Source of the DNA: Bradyrhizobium glycinis
Lineage (GTDB): Bacteria; Pseudomonadota; Alphaproteobacteria; Rhizobiales; Xanthobacteraceae
NCBI RefSeq assembly: GCF_016031655.1
Contig: NZ_JACCHQ010000001.1
Location: 496,001-560,000, forward strand
Length of the DNA: 64,000 nucleotides
Direction of reading: 5' to 3'
The notes under the pieces were generated by a model, which did not search any database, was not told the origin of the DNA, and saw nothing but the letters and a program-made list of their open reading frames with translations. The translations under genes and the position numbers were made by a program. Below, one piece after another: positions 47,444 through 56,575 of this stretch. How positions within the stretch are numbered: the first letter of the stretch is position 1; each line of letters opens with the position of its first letter.

Positions 47444-48277
47444 CTACTTGCCGCCGGATTGGTACGTCGCCCTCACGACGGCTCTTGCCGGCGATAATTC
47501 TGCGAACGTTTTTTGTTGCTCCAGCCAAGCGTGATATTCACCCTCTTCGTCGACGATGACCTTGGCCCGCATCTGATAATGAGCAGCGCCACAAAGCTCC
47601 GCACAGAGAACATCGAAAGTTCCGGTTCGGATAGGCGTTATCCAGAAATAGGTCACCATGCCTGGAACCATGTCCATCTTGGCCCGGAATTCGGGCACGT
47701 AGAAATCGTGCAGGACATCAACCGAGCGGAGGAGAACCTTGACCGGCTTTCCGACTTGAAGGTGCAGGTCGCCGTTCTCGATCACGACATCGTCCTGCGC
47801 GTGCCGGTCGTCACGATTGAGCCCCATCGGATTGTCGGAAGCGATGTTGCGGACATCCGATGTGCCCAACTGCCCATCCTTGCCCGGAAGGCGGAAGCTC
47901 CACTGCCATTGCTGGCCCATGACCTCGACCTCAGTGGCATCCGCAGGCACCGTCACGAACTGGTGCCAGACCACGAGTCCGGGCGCCAGCATGGCCGCGA
48001 CGCCGACGCCGGTCCCGACGCTCAGCCACCATTCGAGCCTTTTGTTTTCCGGATTGTAGTCAGCCCGTCTTCCCTCTCTGTGGTGAAAGCGGAAGACGCA
48101 GTAAGCCATGAAGGCGATCACGGCGACGAAAACAAAGCCCGTGATCCAGAACGTGATGTTAATGGTGTGGTCGATATAGGCCCAGTTCGTGGCGATCGGC
48201 GTCCACCACCACGGGCTGTAGATGTGAAACAGCACCGAGCCGATCGCGACCAGAAGCAGTATCAGTGCGACAGCCAT
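47444..48277 (-). CDS. coxM: Cytochrome c oxidase subunit II (CoxM-like), CuA-binding
   Basis: The 277-residue subunit has hydrophobic helices at about residues 2-20, 40-64 and 85-105, then the periplasmic cupredoxin domain. The CuA ligands are in HDFYVPEF and CAELCGAAHYQM (CxxxCxxxHxxM). It accepts electrons from cytochrome c. It is the first gene of the operon, 76 bases before coxN. B. japonicum coxMNOP, a second terminal oxidase locus, has the same gene order II, I, III, III. Confidence 0.93.
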   Translation of the reverse strand: MAVALILLLVAIGSVLFHIYSPWWWTPIATNWAYIDHTINITFWITGFVFVAVIAFMAYCVFRFHHREGRRADYNPENKRLEWWLSVGTGVGVAAMLAPGLVVWHQFVTVPADATEVEVMGQQWQWSFRLPGKDGQLGTSDVRNIASDNPMGLNRDDRHAQDDVVIENGDLHLQVGKPVKVLLRSVDVLHDFYVPEFRAKMDMVPGMVTYFWITPIRTGTFDVLCAELCGAAHYQMRAKVIVDEEGEYHAWLEQQKTFAELSPARAVVRATYQSGGK

Positions 48278-48802
48278 CCTGATCCATCCTTGCCATTGAA
48301 GGCTACGGATACCAATCCAGGGCGGAGCTCATGTCTGTCGCGATGGCTGGCCTTTCTTGGCATATGCCATCGCCGGCCTCTTGCCTCGCCCATTCCACTG
48401 ATCGCGAAATCGAGAGAACGCTCGCGACCATCAACTCTAAGGGCGTCTCAAGTCTAAAATGATACCAGCCTAATCCGGCGTCAATAGAGCAATGTGGGTG
48501 CCCGAATTGGTGTGATTGCCCTGCTGGCAAACCGACAAGCCATCAGGTGCGGATGCTCGGTTTGGGTGATGCAACGCACAAATCCATGCTGGTGCGCAAT
48601 TCACCCAACCGTGAGTGCAGCCGCGCTCCGCGCGCGCTAAGCTTGGCCGGCAGGTCGCGACGGGTTCCGTCCGGCCAGGCTCGGTTGCTGAACCTGGGTT
48701 GCCGTACCGACCCATCGCGTTTCCTGCTCGTCAGGCGGACACGCGTGGCTGAAGAGCGCGTGTCGTCGAAAACCGCGATTTTCAGCACGGGAGGGTCCGT
48801 AC
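48278..48802. other. Divergent promoter region between coxM and DUF2189 gene
   Basis: No gene is supported in these 525 bases. On the minus strand near 48455-48490 a TTGACG is followed after 17 bases by CATTTT, a possible sigma-70 promoter for the cox operon, but this is weak. Short antisense frames here look spurious. Confidence 0.4.
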
Positions 48803-49708
48803 ATGGCCACTCTGTACTCCCACGACATCAGGCGGCACGCATTCGGTGAAGCGGCCTCCTACCCCATTCGCAAGATCAGCTTGTCCGACTTGACCGAGGT
48901 CCTGCGCCTGGGTTGGGAGGATTTCCAGGCGATGCCGAGCCACGCGATCGTCGTGTGCCTGATTTATCCCGTTCTCGGTGTCGTCCTGTTCAGGATGGTG
49001 CTCGGCTATTCGGTGCTGCCGCTGCTGTTTCCGCTGGCCGCCGGCTTTGCCTTGATCGGTCCTTTTGCCGCTGTCGGTCTCTACGAACTCAGCCGTCGTC
49101 GCGAGCGCGGCGAGGAGGTCGAAGCATGGGATGCGATCAAGGTGCTGCGCGCACCGTCGTTCGGCGCCATGGTGGAACTCGGCGTGCTCCTGCTGGTCCT
49201 GTTCGGGGCCTGGATCGGTGTCGCGAACGCAATCTATGTCTCGATCTTCGGTCACGCTGCGGCCGCAAGCATTCCGGACTTTGCAACGCGCGTGCTGACG
49301 ACACCCGAAGGCTGGTCGCTCATCATCATCGGTTGCGGTGTCGGCTTCCTGTTTGCGGTTGTGGCATTGTGCGTCAGCGTCGTGTCATTTCCGTTGATGC
49401 TGGACCGTCATGCGACCGCGATCGACGCGATCCGCACGTCGCTCCGAGCGGTGGCGGCGAATCCGGTTGCGATGGCCGGATGGGGCCTCATCGTGGCGGC
49501 GCTGCTCGTGATCGGCTCGCTGCCGCTCTTCGTCGGTCTCGCCGTCGTTCTGCCGGTGCTCGGTCATGCCACCTGGCACCTCTATCGGCGGGTGGTCGAG
49601 CCCAATCCGAACCCACCGGACGCACCGACGGCGCTCCCGAAGGGCAGGCGCTACGCGGCAGACTTTCCGGCCAATCTCTTCCCGTGGAGCCGCGAGCGCG
49701 AGCCGTAA
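48803..49708 (+). CDS. DUF2189 integral membrane protein
   Basis: The 301-residue protein has about six hydrophobic helices. It starts with a cytosolic SYPIRKISLSDLTEVLRLGW segment, has RRRERGEEVEAWDAIKVLRAP after the first helix pair, and ends with LGHATWHLYRRVVEPN and a Pro-rich tail. This is the DUF2189 family, frequently found beside cytochrome oxidase genes. Its divergent position next to coxM fits a role linked to oxidase assembly or regulation, though this is inferred. Confidence 0.85.
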   Translation: MATLYSHDIRRHAFGEAASYPIRKISLSDLTEVLRLGWEDFQAMPSHAIVVCLIYPVLGVVLFRMVLGYSVLPLLFPLAAGFALIGPFAAVGLYELSRRRERGEEVEAWDAIKVLRAPSFGAMVELGVLLLVLFGAWIGVANAIYVSIFGHAAAASIPDFATRVLTTPEGWSLIIIGCGVGFLFAVVALCVSVVSFPLMLDRHATAIDAIRTSLRAVAANPVAMAGWGLIVAALLVIGSLPLFVGLAVVLPVLGHATWHLYRRVVEPNPNPPDAPTALPKGRRYAADFPANLFPWSREREP

Positions 49709-49760
49709 CAGCGGAACGGCCGCGCTGGGACGCCTGCGCGGAGCATGACAGAGCGACGGC

Positions 49761-50933
49761 CTACTTCTGCTGCTGCGGCAGGAAGGTCGGGCCGACCGAG
49801 CGGATCGGCTTGTTCTCCGACGAGGTCGTGGGGGCTGCATCCGCCGGCGTTGCAGCCGGTGCCGTCGCCGCGGTCGGTGTCGGCGCTGCGCCGGCCGCGC
49901 CCTTCTTGGCATTGGCAGGCGGCGTGCCCTTGTTGAGCCGCTGCTGCTGCATCTTCCTGGCGCTTTCCTCGGTGACGATGATGTCACCCTGCTGCTCGAC
50001 GCTCGCCTTGTCGTCGGCCGATTTCAGCGCATCCGCCCAGGTCTGCCCTGCCGCCTTGCAGGAGCAGGACGGGTTGAACTCGCTGCGGAATTTGAATGCG
50101 GTCGGCAGCGCCGTGTAGGGCTGGCCGCCGATCGAAACCGCCGCGTTCATGTCCTCGCCGGGATTGCGATGGGTATAGAGCACGGCTTCAGCGGCCGGGC
50201 ACAGCGCCTTGCAGGTCTTCTCATCGTCGGGAAAGCGCGCCGGCACGGTGGCAAAGGAGATCGGGAAATAGGCGCCGTCGCAGGTGCGCACGCAGACGGT
50301 GCGGAAGGTGCCGGATTGCGGGCCGAGATCGGAGGGCGGCATGACTTGCGGATTGTTCGGGTTGTTGCCGCCGAACAGACTGGTCAGGAAATTACCGCCG
50401 CCTTGGGACTGTGCGGCATTGGCATATTGCGGGCCGCAATTGTTCTGCGCCAGCGCCATCAGCACCGAGCGGCGCTGGTTGTCGCGCTCCGGGCTGGCAC
50501 CGGGACCGCCGCGCAGCCGCTCGAGACTGCCGGTGATCTGGTCCAGATTGGCGCGCATCTGCTGGATCTGGGTGTTGACCGGGCCGCACTGCGCCGACTG
50601 GCCGTTGAACAGCGAGAAGAAGCCGGAGGAATCGCAACCCATGCGCTTGGCCTGCATGGTGACGCGATCAAGCTCGGCCTGCTGCTTGGCCTGGGAATCC
50701 TGGTAGCGGCGGATCTGCTCTTCGCGGGCGGCATCACCTCCGCCGCCGCGATCGAGCGCGGCGAGCTGGGCTTCCAGGCGCACGCACATCGGGTTCGGTC
50801 CGAGCCCGTTCTGGCTGGGCTGGGGCGGCGGGCCGGCCTGCGCCAACGCGCCATTGGCGAGCACGACGTTGCCGAGGAGCACGGTGCAGGCAAGGAGGGA
50901 GCGGGCACGGAGGAGAGAGAAGAATTCAGGCAT
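49761..50933 (-). CDS. DUF2865 secreted protein
   Basis: The 390-residue exported protein has a signal peptide (MPEFFSLLRARSLLACTVLL, cleaved near ALAQA), a coiled-coil stretch with EEQIRRYQDSQAKQQAELDR, and a Cys-rich central domain (RTVCVRTCDGAYFPISFATV, then KTCKALCP). A low-complexity Ala/Pro C-terminus follows. These features match the DUF2865 family of alphaproteobacteria, function unknown. I use the ATG at 50933; the upstream frame lacks a signal-like start. Confidence 0.75.
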   Translation of the reverse strand: MPEFFSLLRARSLLACTVLLGNVVLANGALAQAGPPPQPSQNGLGPNPMCVRLEAQLAALDRGGGGDAAREEQIRRYQDSQAKQQAELDRVTMQAKRMGCDSSGFFSLFNGQSAQCGPVNTQIQQMRANLDQITGSLERLRGGPGASPERDNQRRSVLMALAQNNCGPQYANAAQSQGGGNFLTSLFGGNNPNNPQVMPPSDLGPQSGTFRTVCVRTCDGAYFPISFATVPARFPDDEKTCKALCPAAEAVLYTHRNPGEDMNAAVSIGGQPYTALPTAFKFRSEFNPSCSCKAAGQTWADALKSADDKASVEQQGDIIVTEESARKMQQQRLNKGTPPANAKKGAAGAAPTPTAATAPAATPADAAPTTSSENKPIRSVGPTFLPQQQK

Positions 50934-51093
50934 ATCCGCCATTCTAGCGAGGTCACGGCCCGGCGTAATTGTCCAAGTGACGTCCCAAGTGGGTTGGGGG
51001 CCGAAGCGCGCCCTCCCAATAGCCGCTTCCTGCGGCATCGTCACGTCGTTTCAGGGGCCGAACCGGTCTAAGGTCCGCCGGCTCCGAGGGAAT

Positions 51094-51375
51094 TCAGCGC
51101 TGGCAGGTGATTGCGACATATTCGTCGCAATGGCCATGGGAGCAGTTTGTGCCGGTTTTGGGGACAGAGCCGGTAATTTCGTCGGGATCGACCCGGCGAT
51201 AGCTTGATGCCTTCGCAAAATCTCGTGACTGGCAATAGGTGTGCGCGGCGGAGGCGCCGCATGTGTCGCCCTTGGCCAGGCACTGGTCGGCGATGATGAA
51301 GACGCGGGTCTCGGCGCACGCGGGAGGAGCTGCAAGGAGCGAGGCGCCGAAAATAAGCGCGAGCAGGGATCGCAT
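51094..51375 (-). CDS. Small Cys-rich exported protein
   Basis: The 93-residue protein has a signal peptide ending in ACAE (near residue 22) and six cysteines in the mature part arranged as CLAKGDTC, CQS, CSHGHC and CQR. These could form three disulfides. It is probably periplasmic. Similar unnamed proteins occur in Bradyrhizobium as far as I recall. No function can be given. A product with this size and signal is consistent with the ATG at 51375. Confidence 0.65.
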   Translation of the reverse strand: MRSLLALIFGASLLAAPPACAETRVFIIADQCLAKGDTCGASAAHTYCQSRDFAKASSYRRVDPDEITGSVPKTGTNCSHGHCDEYVAITCQR

Positions 51376-51664
51376 GAAAATACCGGGTCAAGAAATTGGA
51401 GAACCGCAGGTTCCAGAATGGCCTCAAATGGTTAGGGGATCATGAACCCTTAAGGCCGGCCGCGCCCCTTGCGGGGGCAAAAACGGCATTTTCGCGGCCC
51501 TTGACGCCAGGGCCCGTGGTGGCCCATATGTGACCGCATGAACGGTCTCCTCGCCATTTGCGCCATTTGCCGCGAGATTACGAGCTAGCGATTCGCTGGC
51601 TGGAGCCGTCTTTTCTCAAACACATTGAGAGCCTTGGACGCCCGGCCGAGAGGGATGGGTTGTC

Positions 51665-53047
51665 ATGGAATTGCGTCTTTACGATACGCTGAGCCGGGAA
51701 AAGCGCACCTTCGTGCCGCTCGATCCGAACAACGTCCGCATGTATGTCTGCGGACCGACGGTCTATGACTTCGCCCATATCGGCAATGCGCGGCCGGTGA
51801 TCGTGTTCGACGTGCTGTTTCGGCTGCTCCGCCACACCTACGGCGAGGCGCATGTCAAATATGTGCGCAACATCACCGACGTCGACGACAAGATCAACGA
51901 CCGCGCCGCGCGCGATTTTCCCGGCCTGCCGCTGAATGAGGCCATTCGCAAGGTCACGGAGCAGACGGGAAAACAATTTCACGCCGACGTCGATGCGCTC
52001 GGCGCGCTTCGGCCGAGCGTCGAGCCGCGCGCCACCGAGCATATCAGCGAGATGCGCGAGATCATCGAGCGGCTGGTCGCCGGTGGCTTTGCCTATGTCG
52101 CCGAGGACCACGTGTTATTCTCGCCGCAGGCGATGAACGCGGCCAATTCCGCGCTGCCGCGCTATGGCGCGCTGTCGAAGCGCTCGCTCGACGAGATGAT
52201 CGCGGGCGCGCGGGTCGATGTTGCGCCCTACAAGCGCGATGCGACCGACTTTGTGCTGTGGAAGCCATCGAAGCCCGGCGAGCCGTCCTGGCCGTCGCCA
52301 TCAGGCATCAAGGCGGAGGGGCGTCCGGGCTGGCATATCGAGTGCTCGGCGATGGCCTGGAAGCATCTCGGCGAGCATTTCGACATCCACGGCGGCGGCA
52401 TCGATCTCGTGTTTCCGCACCATGAGAACGAGGTCGCGCAGACCTGCTGCGCGTTCCACCGCGAGCGTATGGCGAACTATTGGATGCATAACGGCTTCCT
52501 GCAGGTCGAGAGCGAGAAGATGTCGAAGAGCCTCGGCAACTTCATCACCATCCACGAGCTGCTCGGGGATTGGCCGGGTGAGGTGCTGCGCCTTAACATG
52601 CTGAGGACGCATTACCGTTCGCCGATCGACTGGACCATGAAGTCGCTCGAGGAGAGCGCCAAGACGCTCGACGACTGGTATCGCGTCGCGGCCGATGTCG
52701 CGCCCGGCGAGCCGGCTGCGTCGGTGGTCGAACCGCTGCTCGACGACCTCAATACGCCGCAGGCGATCGCGGCGCTGCACGGCCTGCGCGGCAAGGATAT
52801 CGCGGGTCTTGCGGGCTCGTTGCGGCTGCTCGGATTCCTCTCCGAGAGCGCGGCGCAGTGGGAAGGACGCAAGCAGCAGGCGAGCGGGGTCGACGCCAAG
52901 GAGGTCGAGCGCCTGCTCGCGGAGCGGACAGCTGCGCGTGCGCGCAAGGACTTTGGGGAGTCCGACCGCATCCGCGATCTGCTTGCTGCAATGGGCGTTG
53001 CGATCAAGGACTCCAAGGAAGGCACGACCTGGGAGATCGCGCGATGA
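51665..53047 (+). CDS. cysS: Cysteinyl-tRNA synthetase
   Basis: The 460-residue class I synthetase has the zinc ligand and first motif in [20 protein letters not shown] (HIGN near 38-41). The [15 protein letters not shown] and [14 protein letters not shown] blocks follow, and the KMSKS loop is at about 285-289. It charges tRNA-Cys. The ATG at 51665 gives the family start. A membrane peptide gene begins on its stop codon (ATGA), with a GNAT and a cimA gene behind it. Confidence 0.95.
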   Translation: MELRLYDTLSREKRTFVPLDPNNVRMYVCGPTVYDFAHIGNARPVIVFDVLFRLLRHTYGEAHVKYVRNITDVDDKINDRAARDFPGLPLNEAIRKVTEQTGKQFHADVDALGALRPSVEPRATEHISEMREIIERLVAGGFAYVAEDHVLFSPQAMNAANSALPRYGALSKRSLDEMIAGARVDVAPYKRDATDFVLWKPSKPGEPSWPSPSGIKAEGRPGWHIECSAMAWKHLGEHFDIHGGGIDLVFPHHENEVAQTCCAFHRERMANYWMHNGFLQVESEKMSKSLGNFITIHELLGDWPGEVLRLNMLRTHYRSPIDWTMKSLEESAKTLDDWYRVAADVAPGEPAASVVEPLLDDLNTPQAIAALHGLRGKDIAGLAGSLRLLGFLSESAAQWEGRKQQASGVDAKEVERLLAERTAARARKDFGESDRIRDLLAAMGVAIKDSKEGTTWEIAR

Positions 53048-53157
53048 AGCGGCCCGACACGCCATTTCCGCGGCACTGGCTCTATTACATCGCGCTGAAG
53101 ATCGCGCTGCTCGCCGGCGCGGTGGCGATCGTGCTCAAGCTCTATGGGATGTGGTGA
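53044..53157 (+). CDS. 37-residue single-helix membrane peptide
   Basis: This very short gene starts at an ATG that overlaps the cysS stop by four bases. Its product [20 protein letters not shown] continues into a hydrophobic stretch and ends LKLYGMW. It forms one transmembrane helix of about 20 residues after a basic start. Its position and coupling make it look real. The function is unknown. Confidence 0.6.
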   Translation: MKRPDTPFPRHWLYYIALKIALLAGAVAIVLKLYGMW

Positions 53158-53162
53158 GGACG

Positions 53163-53654
53163 ATGGGACAGACTTTGCCAAAGCCCGCGCTTAGGCCTTT
53201 CCTGCCGGCGGATGTGCCGATCCTCGCCGCGATCTTCGCCGCCAGCATCGAGGAATTGACCGGCGACGATTATAGCGAGGCGCAGCAGGAAGCCTGGATG
53301 GCGGCGGCCGAGGACGAGGAGTTCGGCAAGCGGCTCGCGTCCGACCTGACGCTGATCGCGACGCTGGAGGGCTCGCCCGTCGGCTTCGCCTCGCTGCGCG
53401 GCAACGATCACATCCGCATGCTCTATGTGCATCCGGCCGTGGCCGGGCAGGGCATCGCGACCATGCTGGTCGACGCGCTGGAGAAGCTCGCCGGCAGCCG
53501 CGGCGCCCAGAGTTTATCGGTGGATGCGAGCGATACCGCGGAGGGCTTCTTCGCCAAGCGCGGCTACACCGCCCAGCAGCGCAACAGTGTCACTGTGAAC
53601 GACGAGTGGCTCGCCAACACCACCATGAAGAAGACGCTCGGAGCGGGGCAATGA
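53163..53654 (+). CDS. GNAT-family N-acetyltransferase
   Basis: The 163-residue protein has the GNAT core. Motif A is RMLYVHPAVAGQGIATMLVD, with the acetyl-CoA-binding Q-G-I-A loop, followed by LSVDASDTAEGFFAKRGYT, the usual motif B end. The ATG at 53163 is five bases after the membrane peptide stop. The substrate is unknown. Its stop overlaps the cimA start by four bases. Confidence 0.85.
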   Translation: MGQTLPKPALRPFLPADVPILAAIFAASIEELTGDDYSEAQQEAWMAAAEDEEFGKRLASDLTLIATLEGSPVGFASLRGNDHIRMLYVHPAVAGQGIATMLVDALEKLAGSRGAQSLSVDASDTAEGFFAKRGYTAQQRNSVTVNDEWLANTTMKKTLGAGQ

Positions 53655-55249
53655 GCAAGCAGCGTCTCTATCTGTTTGACACCACGCTGCGCGATGGGGC
53701 GCAGACCAACGGCGTCGACTTCACGCTGGCCGACAAGCAGGTCATCGCGGCGATGCTCGATGACCTCGGCATCGACTATGTCGAGGGCGGCTATCCCGGT
53801 GCCAACCCGCTCGACACGGAGTTCTTTGGCTCCAAGCCCAAGCTCAACCATGCACGCTTCACCGCCTTCGGCATGACGCGCCGGGCGGGACGGTCCGTGT
53901 CCAACGATCCCGGCGTCGCGGGCCTCTTGGAAGCGAAGGCGGACGCGATCTGCTTCGTGGCGAAGGCGTCGGCCTATCAGGTGCGCGTCGCGCTGGAGAC
54001 CACGAAGGAAGAGAACCTCGCCTCGATCCGCGACAGCGTCGCGGCGGCGAAGGCCGCCGGTCGCGAGGTGATGCTCGATTGCGAGCATTTCTTCGACGGC
54101 TACAAGGAAGACGCCGCCTTTGCGCTCGCCTGCGCCAGGGCCGCCTATGAGGCCGGGGCGCGCTGGGTGGTGCTGTGCGACACCAACGGCGGCACCATGC
54201 CCGATGAGGTCGAGGCCATCGTCAGAGACGTGACGAGGCACATCCCCGGCGATCACGTCGGCATCCACGCCCATAACGACACCGAGCAGGCGGTGGCCAA
54301 TTCGCTCGCCGCGGTGCGTGCCGGCGCGCGGCAGATCCAGGGCACGCTGAACGGGCTCGGCGAGCGCTGCGGCAACGCCAATCTCTGCTCGCTGATCCCG
54401 ACGCTGAAGCTGAAGCCAGGTTTTGCCGACGCTTTCGAGATCGGCGTCACCACGGAGAAGCTGGCGACGCTCGTCAAGGTGTCGCGGACGCTCGACGACA
54501 TGCTCAACCGCGTGCCGAACCGGCATGCGGCTTATGTCGGGGAGAGCGCCTTCGTCACCAAGACCGGCATCCATGCCTCTGCCGTGCTGAAGGATCCGCA
54601 GACCTACGAGCATGTGTTGCCGGAGCTGGTCGGCAATCACCGCAAGGTGCTGGTTTCCGACCAGGCCGGGCGCTCCAACGTCATCGCCGAGCTCGACCGC
54701 GCCGGTATCCCTTACGAGAAGAGCGATCCGAAGCTGACGCGTCTCGTCGAGGAATTGAAGGAGCGCGAGGCGGCCGGCTATGCCTATGAATCCGCCAACG
54801 CTTCGTTCGAGCTCCTGGCGCGCCGCACACTCGGCAAGGTGCCGCATTATTTCGAGGTCGAGCAGTTCGACGTCAACGTCGAGCAGCGCTACAACGCGCT
54901 CGGCGAACGCGTCACGGTGGCGCTCGCGGTGGTCAAGGTCGACGTCGCCGGCGAGCATCTGATCTCGGCCGCCGAAGGCAACGGTCCCGTCAACGCGCTC
55001 GACGTCGCGCTGCGCAAGGACCTCGGCAAGTACCAGAAATTCATCGAGGGCTTGACGCTGATCGACTATCGCGTCCGTATCCTCAATGGCGGCACCGGCG
55101 CGGTCACGCGCGTGCTGATCGAGAGCGAGGATGAGAACGGCGATCGCTGGACCACGGTCGGCGTGTCCCCGAACATCATCGACGCCTCGTTCCAGGCGCT
55201 GATGGATTCGGTGATCTACAAGCTGGTGAAGTCGGGGGCGCCGGCGTAA
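53651..55249 (+). CDS. cimA: Citramalate synthase
   Basis: The 532-residue protein has the aldolase-type HMG-CoA lyase-like catalytic domain, with DTTLRDGAQ at residues 10-18, YVEGGYPGANP, and HAHNDTEQAVANSLAAV. A LeuA-dimer regulatory domain follows (GNGPVNALDVALRKDL near the end). DFTLADKQVIAAMLDDLGI and the length fit CimA, which makes citramalate from pyruvate and acetyl-CoA for isoleucine synthesis, better than LeuA. The start overlaps the GNAT stop. Confidence 0.9.
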   Translation: MSKQRLYLFDTTLRDGAQTNGVDFTLADKQVIAAMLDDLGIDYVEGGYPGANPLDTEFFGSKPKLNHARFTAFGMTRRAGRSVSNDPGVAGLLEAKADAICFVAKASAYQVRVALETTKEENLASIRDSVAAAKAAGREVMLDCEHFFDGYKEDAAFALACARAAYEAGARWVVLCDTNGGTMPDEVEAIVRDVTRHIPGDHVGIHAHNDTEQAVANSLAAVRAGARQIQGTLNGLGERCGNANLCSLIPTLKLKPGFADAFEIGVTTEKLATLVKVSRTLDDMLNRVPNRHAAYVGESAFVTKTGIHASAVLKDPQTYEHVLPELVGNHRKVLVSDQAGRSNVIAELDRAGIPYEKSDPKLTRLVEELKEREAAGYAYESANASFELLARRTLGKVPHYFEVEQFDVNVEQRYNALGERVTVALAVVKVDVAGEHLISAAEGNGPVNALDVALRKDLGKYQKFIEGLTLIDYRVRILNGGTGAVTRVLIESEDENGDRWTTVGVSPNIIDASFQALMDSVIYKLVKSGAPA

Positions 55250-55272
55250 GGTGACGGAGGCGCTGCAAGCGC

Positions 55273-55358
55273 CGTCATTGCGAGGAGCGAAGCGACGAAG
55301 CAATCTAGACTGCCTCCGAGGATGCATTCTGGATTGCTTCGCTTCGCTCGCAATGACG
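55273..55358. repeat. Palindromic repeat of the CGTCATTGCGAG type
   Basis: Outer arms CGTCATTGCGAG and CTCGCAATGACG with inner parts GAAGCAATCTAGA and TCTGGATTGCTTC form one long stem. Such repeats are widespread in this and other bacterial genomes. It lies between cimA and the VOC gene. Confidence 0.85.
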
Positions 55359-55379
55359 AGGGGAGGGAGCACGGCCGCC

Positions 55380-55757
55380 ATGATCGACCACATCTCCGTC
55401 GGCGTCGGCGATCTCGATCGCGCCGCAAGATTCTACGAAGCCGCGCTCGCCGCCCTCGGCCTCACGCGCCTCGTCACGCGGCCGCGGACGGTCGGGTTCG
55501 GCAAGGCCTATCCGGAGTTCTGGATCAACTTGCGCGAGGGGATGCCGCGTGTCGCGCCGGAGAGCGGCGTGCACATCTGCCTGCGGGCAAGAACCACGGC
55601 CGAGGTCGATGCGTTTCACGTAAGCGCGCTGTCCGCTGGCGGCGCCTCCGACGGCGCACCGGGTCTCCGGCCGCACGATCGCGTGCGCTATTACGCCGCC
55701 TTCGTCATCGACCCCGACGGTAACCGGATCGAGGCGGTGACGTTTCCGCAGGAATAG
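55380..55757 (+). CDS. VOC-family protein
   Basis: The 125-residue protein has the glyoxalase fold: it opens MIDHISVGVGDLDRAARFYE, has FWINLREGMPRVAPESGVHI in the middle and ends IDPDGNRIEAVTFPQE. Metal-ligand positions H4 and E of IEAV are present. The ATG at 55380 is used because the frame upstream lies in the palindromic repeat. The substrate is unknown. Confidence 0.82.
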   Translation: MIDHISVGVGDLDRAARFYEAALAALGLTRLVTRPRTVGFGKAYPEFWINLREGMPRVAPESGVHICLRARTTAEVDAFHVSALSAGGASDGAPGLRPHDRVRYYAAFVIDPDGNRIEAVTFPQE

Positions 55758-55767
55758 GAAAGGCGGC

Positions 55768-56373
55768 CTACAGGCGCCGGGCCACGTCGGGCGCGAGATC
55801 GCGCTGATCGTCGGGAATCTGCGCCGCCGCGGCGCGCAGCCGTGGGATGATCTCCTCGACCTTGTCCGCCTTCAGGATATCGACGGTGAGGCCGGCGCGG
55901 ATGAACTGGGTCTGCCGCATGTGGGCCACCAGGGAAAACAGCGGCTCCCAGAAGCCGTCGACATTGGCGAGCAGCACGGGCTTGGCGTGACGGCCGAGTT
56001 GCTGCCAGGTCAGCTGCTCCACCAGCTCCTCCAGCGTGCCGAGCCCGCCGGGCAGGGCCACGAAGGCGTCGGAGCGCTCGAACATCAGCCGCTTGCGCTC
56101 GTGCATGTCGGGTGTGACGACCATCTCCTGCACGCGCGTCAGCGCATTCTCGCGCATGCGGAGGAAGTCGGGAATGATGCCGGTGACCATGCCGCCGTGA
56201 TCCAGCACCGAGGTTGCGACCGCCCCCATCAGGCCGAGCGAGCCGCCGCCATAAACGAGGCGGATCTTGCTTTCCGCCAGCGCTCTGCCGAGCGCCTTCG
56301 CCGCTTCAATGAAGTTGGGATTTGTTCCAGGGCCGGAGCCGCAATAGACACAGACGGTTTTGATCGTGCTCAT
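55768..56373 (-). CDS. LOG-family cytokinin riboside phosphoribohydrolase-like protein
   Basis: The 201-residue Rossmann-fold protein has VCVYCGSGPGTNPNF at the start, YGGGSLGLMG at 41-50, and the family motif PGGLGTLEE at 108-116 with an upstream MHERKRLMFERSD. LOG-type enzymes release free cytokinin bases from nucleotide precursors, and many bacterial members hydrolyse AMP. I chose the ATG at 56373; one three codons further out (56382) is equally open. It is divergent from the ATM1-type gene. Confidence 0.88.
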   Translation of the reverse strand: MSTIKTVCVYCGSGPGTNPNFIEAAKALGRALAESKIRLVYGGGSLGLMGAVATSVLDHGGMVTGIIPDFLRMRENALTRVQEMVVTPDMHERKRLMFERSDAFVALPGGLGTLEELVEQLTWQQLGRHAKPVLLANVDGFWEPLFSLVAHMRQTQFIRAGLTVDILKADKVEEIIPRLRAAAAQIPDDQRDLAPDVARRL

Positions 56374-56575
56374 TGGTGCCATGATGCATTGCAGCGAAGT
56401 GGCGTCAAGCCCAAACGGTGATTCGATACTTCCGGGAATTTACCGGTAAATCGCCACAAACAATCCAGGATTCGCCATCTGGCGGGGTGCGCGGCCATCG
56501 GGAAGGCTCTATATGACGGGCGAAAATCGTTAATCGCAGTTGCGCCCGCACCCCGGCGGGCTTCCAGGTTTCTTG

